A DNA stretch of 64,000 nt. Source: DATDVC01 sp964601125. Lineage in GTDB: Bacteria > Patescibacteriota > Minisyncoccia > Phycocordibacterales > WO2-35-19. Positions 48,299-55,015 of the stretch are shown in pieces; positions within the stretch are counted from its first letter, which is position 1, and every line of letters starts with the position of its first letter. The notes under the pieces are model-generated. The model was not told where the DNA came from. It saw nothing but the letters and a program-made list of their open reading frames with translations, and searched no databases. Position numbers and translations under genes: made by a program. The stretch is from positions 1 to 64,000 of the forward strand of contig CAZRKB010000001.1 in NCBI GenBank assembly GCA_964601125.1, written 5' to 3'.

Positions 48299-49078
48299 AT
48301 GAAAAATAAGTTGTTTTTAGGAACATGTATTTTGAGTTTCGCCCTTTTGCCCTTGGTTTCAAGCGCTGAAGAATTAAACGTGGGCACGGACTCTAGCATA
48401 AAAGTCCAGGCCGCTGGAGTAAATGCAGAAATTAGAGCCAAAGCTCAGGCCGATTTTGAGGCCCGAAAAATGGAGCTTGAGCAAAAAAGAGAGGATCTCA
48501 AGATGGAAATGGAAAAAAGACGCGAGGAGTTAAAAACCCAGATGGAAGAGAGGAAGGATGAAATGGAGCAAAAAAGAGAAACTGTGAAAGACCAGGTGGA
48601 AGCCCAGAGGGAAGAAATTAGAAATCAAATGGAAGAAAGACGTGAGGGCGCAATCGGAGTAATAAAAGAAAGGTTAAGCAAATTTACAGAAAATCTAGTC
48701 AAAAGATTTGATGCGGCCATAGAAAGACTTGAGGTTCTAGCAGACAGGATAGATTCTAGAATTTCCAAAATGGAGGCCGAAAATCTTGACGTAACTGATG
48801 CTAAAGAGTTAATGGTTGTGGCCAGGATAAAACTTGAGACAGCCAAAACAAGTGCGGCAGGAATTGACCTAGAATCAGTGCTTGTGGCTTCGAGCACAGC
48901 CACAACCACGGCAACAATAAAAGCTGACTTCGATAGCCTAAGAACTCAGATAGAAAAGGCTAAATCAGACATCAAAGCAGCTCATGCTGCCTTGGTAGAT
49001 GTAATAAAAAACTTGAAGCCGGGCCAAAGGAAGCAACCGACCGCCACATCAACCGCCACAACAACTGATAGCAATTAA
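48299..49078 (+). CDS. Secreted coiled-coil protein of unknown function
   Basis: The 259-aa product has a signal peptide (KNKLFLGTCILSFALLPLVSSA) and then a long charged coiled coil of near-heptad repeats (MELEQKREDLKMEMEKRREE, QMEERKDEMEQKRE). The C-terminal part has a second helical domain and ends in a Thr/Ser-rich tail (TATSTATTT). It probably lies outside the cytoplasmic membrane as a structural or surface protein. It is followed 22 nt later by a small membrane protein, likely its partner. Confidence 0.75.
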   Translation: MKNKLFLGTCILSFALLPLVSSAEELNVGTDSSIKVQAAGVNAEIRAKAQADFEARKMELEQKREDLKMEMEKRREELKTQMEERKDEMEQKRETVKDQVEAQREEIRNQMEERREGAIGVIKERLSKFTENLVKRFDAAIERLEVLADRIDSRISKMEAENLDVTDAKELMVVARIKLETAKTSAAGIDLESVLVASSTATTTATIKADFDSLRTQIEKAKSDIKAAHAALVDVIKNLKPGQRKQPTATSTATTTDSN

Positions 49079-49100
49079 TTTAACAATTAACTAAAAATAG

Positions 49101-49418
49101 ATGGATACAATCAACCCAAACCAGATGCCAGCATTCCAAGGACAGGTAGAAAAAAAATCTTCGGGCCCTCTTATAGCTGTCATCATAATACTTGCCCTCA
49201 TAGTAGTCGGTGGCCTATATTTCCTAAAGGAAAGATCGGAACAAAACTCTTACGTACCCCAAAATGTAGAGGAAGATACGATCACTGAATCATTGATGCA
49301 ACAGAGCGCTTCTGATGATTTAGATTCAATCGAGGCTGACCTCAATGCCACCAACCTCGACAACCTCGACCAAGGCGCCACTGCTATACAAGCTGAAATA
49401 CAAGCTTCAAGTCAGTAA
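49101..49418 (+). CDS. Small single-pass membrane protein
   Basis: The 105-aa product has one membrane helix (about residues 24-41, PLIAVIIILALIVVGGLYFL) after a Pro/Gln-rich start and a long acidic tail outside (SDDLDSIEADLNATNLDNL). The tail resembles the acidic end of the pilus-operon PilN here (DLDDIESS), but that is weak. It shares a transcript with the coiled-coil gene and ends in a terminator. Confidence 0.75.
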   Translation: MDTINPNQMPAFQGQVEKKSSGPLIAVIIILALIVVGGLYFLKERSEQNSYVPQNVEEDTITESLMQQSASDDLDSIEADLNATNLDNLDQGATAIQAEIQASSQ

Positions 49419-49435
49419 AACTCACATACTACAAA

Positions 49436-49468
49436 CAAAAAACATCGCAAACAGAGCGATGTTTTTTG
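49436..49468 (+). terminator. Intrinsic terminator
   Basis: CAAAAAACATCGC-aaacaga-GCGATGTTTTTTG forms a 13-bp stem with a T-tract, after the small membrane protein gene. Confidence 0.92.
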
Positions 49469-49470
49469 TT

Positions 49471-49541
49471 CCCCCCTACATCTAGTAGAGGGCCTAGGGT
49501 AGTATTTCCCTCTTTTGTTGTAAGAGAGGGATAGGGTGAGT
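49471..49541. repeat. Two tandem palindromic elements (family 1)
   Basis: Two copies (about 49471-49502 and 49506-49541) have CCCCCCTACATCTAGTAGAGGG and CCCTCTTTTGTTGTAAGAGAGGG-like forms (arms CCCTCTT and AAGAGAGGG). They lie just before xth. Confidence 0.8.
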
Positions 49542-49553
49542 TATTATGTGGTC

Positions 49554-49671
49554 ATGAAAATCATTTCTTGGAACGTAAACGGCATAAGAGCGGTACATAA
49601 AAAGGGTCTTTTTGTGCCATTTATAGAGAAATATAAGCCAGATATTATTTGCCTCCAAGAAACAAAAGCGG
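49554..49671 (+). CDS. xth: Exonuclease III family AP endonuclease, 5' part, cut by a scaffold gap
   Basis: The first 39 residues (MKIISWNVNGIRAVHKKG ... DIICLQETKA) hold the Asn of SWNVNGIR and the metal-binding Glu of LQETK, both typical of ExoIII/ExoA. The gene runs into a 100-N gap and its downstream half is not seen on the right side. It would act in base-excision repair. Confidence 0.9.
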
Positions 49672-49771
49672 NNNNNNNNNNNNNNNNNNNNNNNNNNNNN
49701 NNNNNNNNNNNNNNNNNNNNNNNNNNNNNNNNNNNNNNNNNNNNNNNNNNNNNNNNNNNNNNNNNNNNNNN
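49672..49771. other. Scaffold gap, exactly 100 N
   Basis: No shared sequence is seen on the two edges, unlike the gap at 6271. The gap size is therefore unknown and may hide more than 100 bases, including the rest of xth. Confidence 0.95.
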
Positions 49772-49773
49772 AA

Positions 49774-49923
49774 GCTCAGGGTAAAAGAACATTTCTTCCC
49801 AGCCCCACCTCTAAACACAACAAACTGTTATGCACACAAGTGGAGCCGGGATTAAAGATAAATCGAGTTGAGACGCGTATCATTTCAGAACCGATACAAT
49901 ATCCCAAAATAAAATTTGAGTGA
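49774..49923 (+). CDS. Possible 3' end of a protein gene starting in the gap
   Basis: One frame is open from the gap edge for 49 codons to a TGA at 49921, ending INRVETRIISEPIQYPKIKF-E. The residue mix looks protein-like, but it does not match the usual ExoIII C-terminus, which ends near a GSDHCP motif. It may be another gene or chance. Confidence 0.35.
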   Translation, partial: AQGKRTFLPSPTSKHNKLLCTQVEPGLKINRVETRIISEPIQYPKIKFE

Positions 49924-50106
49924 GAATAAATATATCTATATGTTCTGATTATCAACCAGATTTTCTTTAAAAGTCTATAAACTTTGCAAGGAACTAATTG
50001 GCGACTTTATTATGTTTGTCCTTTAAAAAATTGTTGCCGTCTGATATAAGGTTATGTCTTTTACAAAAAATTGTAAAGGACATACTGTGGACAACTTCCA
50101 TGTCTT

Positions 50107-51594
50107 TTATTCTACGTGATGCCTCCCCCGTATTTCATTAACCTTTTTTTCTTCTTCCTTTTCTTTCTTTTCTTTGCCCTTATTAGCAAGTTCTTCAAGT
50201 ATTGATTCATCTAAAACAGCCAATTCTTTTGTCCTTTTATCCAGATACTCTTCTGTGTTTAACTTCGGGTCCTCCAAGACTTCTTCAAGAAGAGCATTCA
50301 GTATTTTGCCAATTTTAGGTCCAGGAGACATATTGAGCAATTCCATTATCCTCTTACCGTTGATCTTGAGCATCCCCACCGAAACCGGATCCATCATCAC
50401 CTCCTCTATCATAGCCTGATATTTTCTTAATCTATAAGGGTTTTCTTTTGGTCTGCCGGTACCAATCCGGTCACAAAGCCTGACATTAATTAGGTCCCAA
50501 ATCATGTCCTTTCCCACATTGGCGACCAATCTCCTTACGGCTGATGGAGTTATCGTTTCAGTGTCAGAAAAAAACATATGCCAACGAACCAATTTGGAGA
50601 CCTTTTCTATAGTTTCACGTGAAACTTTAAGATTTTCTAGTATTTTTTTAGTTACACGTGAACCCACCACCTCATGTCCATAAAAGGTCCATTGCTTAGT
50701 TTGATTATTCCAACGGCGAGTCGACGGCTTAGACACGTCATGCAAAAGCGCTGCGAGCCTCACATGAAGAGGGTATTTTTTATCAGCCGAATGCTGTAAG
50801 GTTTTGAGTAGGTGGGTCCAGACATCATACGCATGAGCTTGATTTTGTTCAACACCAAAGCTTTCAGCAAGCTCTGGTATGACATATTGGAGCAGTTCGA
50901 GCTCTTTTAATAAGCTCATGCCAATCATTGGGCTAGGGGACATAATAATCCTTATAAACTCATCTCTTATTCTTTCACGTGAAACTTGTCCTAAAATATC
51001 CTTGTTTTTCAGCAAAGCATGCTTGGTTTTTTCTTCAAAATCAAGGTCCAGTTCCACGTGTAACCTAACAGCTCTCAGTATACGTAAACCATCCTCAAAA
51101 AACCTTTCATCAGGGTTACCAACAGCCCTTATCTTTTTATTTACCAAATCTTGCATGCCACCAAATGCATCTATCACTTCTCCAGTTTCAGTATCATATG
51201 CAATGGCATTTATAGTAAAATCACGCCTTTTCAAGTCATCTAGAATATTTTGACTAAACTTAACGTTATCAGGCCTTCTATGATCTGCGTAACCACTTTC
51301 TAATCGATATGGGGTTATTTCTATTGTTTTAAGCGTTTCATCTGAAACATCTTCATTTACAATAGCCACTGTCCCATACTCATTTTCATAGAAAGTTTTT
51401 GGGAAAAGGGGGATTATTTCTTCCGGTTTAGCATTTGTTGTAACATCCCAATCTTTAGGAGTACGGCCCATAAACATGTCTCTTACACAACCGCCCACTA
51501 AATACGCTTCAAAACCAGCTTCTTTTAGCCTGTTTGTTACACGAGAAACATTTATCGGTATATTGAATTTTTCAATTTTAGCCTTATTTTGCAT
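50107..51594 (-). CDS. cca: CCA tRNA nucleotidyltransferase with HD domain
   Basis: The class II nucleotidyltransferase adds CCA to tRNA 3' ends. It is 495 aa. The head has YLVGGCVRDMFMGRTPKDWDVTT, with the catalytic DxD, and RRDFTINAIAYDTETGE; the tRNA-binding neck follows. The HD domain has RLAALLHDVSKP and the later His/Asp pairs. The C-terminus is Lys/Glu-rich. Four of the adjacent tRNAs lack encoded CCA, so this enzyme is needed. The gene body contains six parS-like palindromes. Confidence 0.95.
   Translation of the reverse strand: MQNKAKIEKFNIPINVSRVTNRLKEAGFEAYLVGGCVRDMFMGRTPKDWDVTTNAKPEEIIPLFPKTFYENEYGTVAIVNEDVSDETLKTIEITPYRLESGYADHRRPDNVKFSQNILDDLKRRDFTINAIAYDTETGEVIDAFGGMQDLVNKKIRAVGNPDERFFEDGLRILRAVRLHVELDLDFEEKTKHALLKNKDILGQVSRERIRDEFIRIIMSPSPMIGMSLLKELELLQYVIPELAESFGVEQNQAHAYDVWTHLLKTLQHSADKKYPLHVRLAALLHDVSKPSTRRWNNQTKQWTFYGHEVVGSRVTKKILENLKVSRETIEKVSKLVRWHMFFSDTETITPSAVRRLVANVGKDMIWDLINVRLCDRIGTGRPKENPYRLRKYQAMIEEVMMDPVSVGMLKINGKRIMELLNMSPGPKIGKILNALLEEVLEDPKLNTEEYLDKRTKELAVLDESILEELANKGKEKKEKEEEKKVNEIRGRHHVE
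50611..50626. promoter_or_regulatory. parS-like site A
   Basis: AGTTTCACGTGAAACT is a perfect 16-nt palindrome, 14/16 to the ParB-binding consensus TGTTTCACGTGAAACA (only the outer bases differ). Confidence 0.75.
50650..50665. promoter_or_regulatory. parS-like site B
   Basis: AGTTACACGTGAACCC matches the TGTTNCACGTGAAACA consensus at 13/16. It lies 24 nt after site A. Confidence 0.55.
50971..50986. promoter_or_regulatory. parS-like site C
   Basis: TCTTTCACGTGAAACT matches the consensus at 14/16. Confidence 0.7.
51050..51065. promoter_or_regulatory. parS-like site D
   Basis: AGTTCCACGTGTAACC matches at 13/16. Its codon frame differs from that of the other sites, which argues against a protein-level origin. 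Confidence 0.55.
51334..51349. promoter_or_regulatory. parS-like site F (degenerate)
   Basis: CGTTTCATCTGAAACA matches at 13/16 but has lost the CACGTG centre. Confidence 0.4.
51535..51550. promoter_or_regulatory. parS-like site E
   Basis: TGTTACACGAGAAACA matches the ParB consensus TGTTNCACGTGAAACA at 15/16; one central base differs. It lies near the 5' end of cca. Confidence 0.7.
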
Positions 51595-51627
51595 AAATTT
51601 TTAGTAAATTGGCTTGCTCGGTCGCTG

Positions 51628-51699
51628 TGCTCCCGGAGGGACTCGAACCCCCAACAACGGTTCCGAAGACCGTTGTGATATCCATTTCACCACGGGAGC
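51628..51699 (-). tRNA. tRNA-Arg (TCG)
   Basis: Acceptor GCTCCCG pairs with CGGGAGC; the anticodon loop is CTTCGGA on a CAACGGT/ACCGTTG stem; T-arm TTCGAGT. The discriminator is A and CCA is not encoded. Confidence 0.93.
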
Positions 51700-51737
51700 G
51701 CTAGGAAAAATCATAGCATGAAAATAGTAAATTTGTG

Positions 51738-51808
51738 TGCGACCAGGGAGAATCGAACTCCCGTCTCATCCTTGGCAAGGACGTGTTCTACCACTAAACC
51801 ATGATCGC
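51738..51808 (-). tRNA. tRNA-Gly (GCC)
   Basis: Acceptor GCGATCA pairs with TGGTCGC (one G-T); anticodon loop TTGCCAA; T-loop TTCGATT. CCA is not encoded. Confidence 0.93.
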
Positions 51809-51984
51809 TTCGTCATAAATTTATCACAAAGAATATAAAAGCACAAAAACACTTGAAATGGACTTTTTTCTTTTACAAGAACATGATTTTGGGGTTACAA
51901 TGTCTTTATTGTCTAGTTAGCCTTGGTTATCAATGAAGTTGGGGATAACTATGGGGATACTGTGTAAAAGTCAAAGACAGTTTT
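51809..51984. other. AT-rich gene-free stretch with DnaA-box-like motifs
   Basis: This 176-nt gap before yraN has TGGGGATAA (51940-51948), 8/9 to the inverted DnaA box TGTGGATAA, and TGGGGATAC (51952-51960) 12 nt further on, plus TTATCAA (51928-51934). It lies beside the parS-like cluster. It could be the yraN promoter region or part of an origin; nothing else is seen. Confidence 0.3.
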
Positions 51985-52380
51985 ATGGCAAAACACAACG
52001 AAATCGGCGCTACAGGGGAGAGGTTAGCTGCAAAATACCTTGAAAACAAAGGATTTTCCATAATAGACAAAAATTATAGTAGAAAGTGGGGAGAATTGGA
52101 CATTATCGCCCAAAAAGACGACTGCGTTCATTTTGTAGAAGTAAAGACTGTTAGTAGAAGGAGTTTTGGTGGCAAATTTGAACAAGAAATAAATAATTAC
52201 CGGCCGGAGGATAATATGCATCCTTGGAAACTTAAAAGACTTTCAAGGGCTATACAGACATACCTTTTGGAAAAATTTAGAAACAAAGACCCAAAATGGC
52301 AGTTTGATTTGGTGTGCGTCTTTTTAGATCAGGAAAAACGCATAGGCAAAGTTAGATTTATGGAAAATCTGATTTTGTGA
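51985..52380 (+). CDS. YraN/UPF0102 family nuclease-like protein
   Basis: The 131-aa product has the UPF0102 signature: GATGERLAAKYLENKGFSII, the PD-(D/E)xK-like WGELDIIAQ and VHFVEVKTVSRR. This is an endonuclease-like fold, linked in other bacteria to DNA processing or uptake. It ends 2 nt before the 3' end of the convergent tRNA-Pro. Confidence 0.93.
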   Translation: MAKHNEIGATGERLAAKYLENKGFSIIDKNYSRKWGELDIIAQKDDCVHFVEVKTVSRRSFGGKFEQEINNYRPEDNMHPWKLKRLSRAIQTYLLEKFRNKDPKWQFDLVCVFLDQEKRIGKVRFMENLIL

Positions 52381-52382
52381 TT

Positions 52383-52453
52383 TCGGGCTGCCGGGAGTCG
52401 AACCCGGGTCTTACCCACCCCATGGGCAAATACTACCGTTATACTACAGCCCG
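52383..52453 (-). tRNA. tRNA-Pro (GGG)
   Basis: Acceptor CGGGCTG/CAGCCCG has the C1:G72 pair typical of bacterial tRNA-Pro; anticodon loop ATGGGGT; discriminator A; no encoded CCA. Confidence 0.93.
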
Positions 52454-52478
52454 CCTTCGGTCCGCCATAGCGAACCTT

Positions 52479-52501
52479 CAGCGAGGCAAAGCTCGCTCAA
52501 G
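52479..52501. repeat. 23-nt repeat between the tRNA-Pro genes
   Basis: The repeat reads CAGCGAGGCAAAGCTCGC and ends TCAAG; it is identical to 53166-53188 inside recJ. It contains the inverted pair GCGAG/CTCGC. Confidence 0.85.
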
Positions 52502-52521
52502 TCCGCGGAAAAAACTTACTG

Positions 52522-52592
52522 TCGGAGTGCCGGGAATCGAACCCGGATCTCACGCTCCCAAAGCGTGTATACTACCACTGTACTACACTCCG
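52522..52592 (-). tRNA. tRNA-Pro (TGG)
   Basis: Acceptor CGGAGTG/CACTCCG with C1:G72; anticodon loop TTTGGGA on a CACGC/GCGTG stem; discriminator A; no encoded CCA. With the GGG isoacceptor 68 nt away it forms a two-tRNA cluster. Confidence 0.93.
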
Positions 52593-52653
52593 TCTTAATC
52601 AAGAAAATACTACACCAAAACCTATATTTCTCCAATGTGTTATCATCTTCTTT

Positions 52654-54402
52654 ATGTCAAAAAAGTATGAGGTGAGGGATAAAATCGGAAGGAAAGCGGA
52701 GAAAGAGCTTGGTGAATATGACGATTTGACTGCCCAACTTTTGTTTAACCGAGGCATAGCAACAAAAAAAGAGGCCGATGAGTTTTTGAATCCAAACTTC
52801 GTAAAACATCTGCATGACCCGTTTCTATTGCCAGACATGGAAAAAGCGGTAGATAGGATTTTGGAGGCGATGACGAGAGGGGAGAGGATAGCTTTTTGGA
52901 CAGACTATGACGCAGATGGTATACCGGGAGGGGCATTAATGCATGATTTTTTTAAAAGGATTGGTTACACAAATTTTACAAACTACATTCCTGACAGGCA
53001 CCTTGAGGGTTACGGATTGAACAAGGAGGGGATAGAGAAGTTGGCTGAAGAAAAAGTAAATTTGATTATTACCGTTGATTGCGGCATTCGCGATCATAAA
53101 AATATTGACCATATAAATAAATTAGGGATGGATGTGATCGTAACAGACCACCACGAACCCGCCTCCAGCGAGGCAAAGCTCGCTCAAGATTTACCAAACG
53201 CTTATGCCGTAGTTAATCCAAAAAGAAGCGACTCGAAATATCCAGAGAGTATACTTTGCGGCACAGGTGTAGCATGGAAACTAATCGAAGCTCTGCTTTC
53301 AAAAAAAAGAAGTCTCTTAAGTGATGGGCAGGAAAAGTGGTTACTTGATCTTGTTGGGCTCGCAACTCTATCTGACATGGTGCCACTCATAGGAGAGAAC
53401 AGAGCGTTAAGCCACTTCGGACTTTCGGTTTTGAGGAAAACAAGAAGGCCTGGACTTAACAGACTTTTTTATAATTTAAGAATAAATAAAAAAAACTTGA
53501 ACGAAGATGATGTAGGTTTTTCAATCACCCCACGCATCAACGCAGCTTCAAGGATGGGTAAGCCACTGGATGCATTCAAACTTCTAGTCGCCAAGACGGA
53601 AGAAGAGTCTGACTCTCTGGCGCGACACCTTGACTCGATAAACAACGAGAGAAAAGGTGTGGTCGCAAGCATAGTCAAAGAAGCAAAGAAAAAAATAAAA
53701 GAAAAATTTGAGATGTCTGGAGAGAGGAAGGTTATCGTACTTGGTAATCCGGACTGGCGACCAAGCCTATTGGGACTTGCCGCAAACTCGATCGCCGAAG
53801 AATACTCGCGCCCAGTTTTTCTTTGGGGACGAGCCCACACTGATGATTCTGCCGGCGAATTAGAATACATTTACAAAGGTTCATGCAGATCGGACGGCTC
53901 GACCAATCTTGTTTTGCTTATGGAGCGAGCAAGTTCACATTTTGTAGAATTTGGCGGGCATAAATTTTCTGGAGGTTTCTCTTTGACTCACGAAAAAATT
54001 CACACTCTCGAAGAAATACTTTTGGAAGCCTCGACTCACACAGTAAGCACTGAGGAAGAAATATGCGCGGATGCGGAAATATCACTCGAAGATGTAAATG
54101 AAAATACGATACAAAAAATTTCACGCTTGGCGCCGTTTGGGGTAGGGAATGAAAAACCAACATTTATCATAAGAGGTGCACTACCCGAAAAAATTTCACG
54201 CTTCGGAAAGAACAAAGAACATTTGTCGATGACGCTACGAGACGGCAGTCACAGCGCAAAAGCGATTTCATTTTTTACTTCCCCAGATCAATTTGGCGAC
54301 AAACTCAAAGAGGGAATTAAGACAAACTTAGTCGCTAATTTAGAAAAATCTTACTTCAATGGTTCTTCTGAAATCCGCCTCCGCATCGTCGACTTTTTCT
54401 GA
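52654..54402 (+). CDS. recJ: Single-stranded-DNA-specific exonuclease RecJ with in-frame repeat
   Basis: RecJ degrades ssDNA 5'-3' in recombination and repair. It is 582 aa. The DHH-family metal motifs are FWTDYDADGIPGG, the DCGIRDH block, VIVTDHHEP and the DHHA1 domain with ASSHFVEFGGHKFSGGFSL; an OB fold ends the protein. Right after DHHEP the residues ASSEAKLAQ are encoded by a 23-nt repeat also found between the tRNA-Pro genes. ATG 52654 is the first good start; there is no Shine-Dalgarno. Confidence 0.96.
   Translation: MSKKYEVRDKIGRKAEKELGEYDDLTAQLLFNRGIATKKEADEFLNPNFVKHLHDPFLLPDMEKAVDRILEAMTRGERIAFWTDYDADGIPGGALMHDFFKRIGYTNFTNYIPDRHLEGYGLNKEGIEKLAEEKVNLIITVDCGIRDHKNIDHINKLGMDVIVTDHHEPASSEAKLAQDLPNAYAVVNPKRSDSKYPESILCGTGVAWKLIEALLSKKRSLLSDGQEKWLLDLVGLATLSDMVPLIGENRALSHFGLSVLRKTRRPGLNRLFYNLRINKKNLNEDDVGFSITPRINAASRMGKPLDAFKLLVAKTEEESDSLARHLDSINNERKGVVASIVKEAKKKIKEKFEMSGERKVIVLGNPDWRPSLLGLAANSIAEEYSRPVFLWGRAHTDDSAGELEYIYKGSCRSDGSTNLVLLMERASSHFVEFGGHKFSGGFSLTHEKIHTLEEILLEASTHTVSTEEEICADAEISLEDVNENTIQKISRLAPFGVGNEKPTFIIRGALPEKISRFGKNKEHLSMTLRDGSHSAKAISFFTSPDQFGDKLKEGIKTNLVANLEKSYFNGSSEIRLRIVDFF
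53166..53188. repeat. 23-nt repeat inside recJ
   Basis: It is identical to 52479-52501, 687 bases away, and is read in frame as part of ASSEAKLAQ next to the DHH motif. Confidence 0.85.
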
Positions 54403-54411
54403 TCGTTAATA

Positions 54412-54490
54412 TCACCCCCTTGCCCCCTCTTACTCTAAGAGAGGGTTCAGAAAAGTCTCCGCTTAATTTAAGAGGAGATTTAGAGGTGAT
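54412..54490. repeat. Two tandem palindromic elements (family 1) after recJ
   Basis: One copy (54412-54447) has CCCCCTCTTACTC and AAGAGAGGG arms; the second (54456-54490) is AT-shifted, TCTCCGCTTAA and TTAAGAGGAGATT. Both lie between recJ and rnhA. Confidence 0.8.
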
Positions 54491-54510
54491 ACTTATGTTA
54501 TATTAATTTT

Positions 54511-55014
54511 ATGGAAAAATTTTTGATTTACACTGATGGATCTTCTCGGGGCAACCCAGGACCTGGGGGTTGGGGAGCGGTAATCGAAATACGAGATACG
54601 AGTAGTGAAATACGAGTAAAAGAAATTGGCGATAGAGAAGAAGAGACGACCAACAACAAAATGGAAATGAGAGCGGCAATCGAGGCGCTAAAAAATACTC
54701 CAGAAAATTCAGAAGTGGAAATTCACACTGACTCAGAATACCTGATGAAGGGTGCAACAATTTGGATAAAAAATTGGCAAAAAAATAATTGGCGAACAAA
54801 AGATAAAAAGAGTGTACTTAACCAAGATTTATGGCGAGAGCTTTTAATTGAAATGGGAAAAAGAAAAGTTGCATGGACAAAAGTCTTGGGGCATTCGGGG
54901 CACTCACTCAACGAGCGGTGCGACCAAATAGCCACAAGCTTCGCCGATAATAAGCCAATTTCGCTATATAAAGGCTTAAAAAAAGGCTATAAAATTGTTT
55001 CATCAGACACTTAG
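54511..55014 (+). CDS. rnhA: Ribonuclease HI
   Basis: It cleaves RNA in RNA-DNA hybrids. It is 167 aa. The four carboxylates are visible: D in IYTDGSSRGNPGPGGWG, E in NNKMEMRAAIEAL, D in EIHTDSEYLMKG and D in GHSLNERCDQIATS. The substrate-binding WIKNWQKNNWRT helix is present. It ends 1 nt before the comEC start, so the two are probably co-transcribed. Confidence 0.96.
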   Translation: MEKFLIYTDGSSRGNPGPGGWGAVIEIRDTSSEIRVKEIGDREEETTNNKMEMRAAIEALKNTPENSEVEIHTDSEYLMKGATIWIKNWQKNNWRTKDKKSVLNQDLWRELLIEMGKRKVAWTKVLGHSGHSLNERCDQIATSFADNKPISLYKGLKKGYKIVSSDT

Positions 55015-55015
55015 A

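Noticed and set aside
49544..49792. Minus-strand frame across the second gap
   Set aside because: It is an N-filled shadow of xth with no protein-like sequence.
50055..50082. Inverted repeat TGTCTTTTACAA/TTGTAAAGGACA downstream of cca
   Set aside because: It is 11/12 complementary with a 4-nt loop and could be an operator or origin feature, but its place after the cca stop fits an ordinary weak terminator; not listed as a separate feature.
52377..52598. Open frame of 73 codons across two tRNA genes (plus strand)
   Set aside because: It is the antisense of two tRNA-Pro genes; repeated CRESNPG/GVPGIEPGS-like peptides are a known artefact of T-arm sequence.
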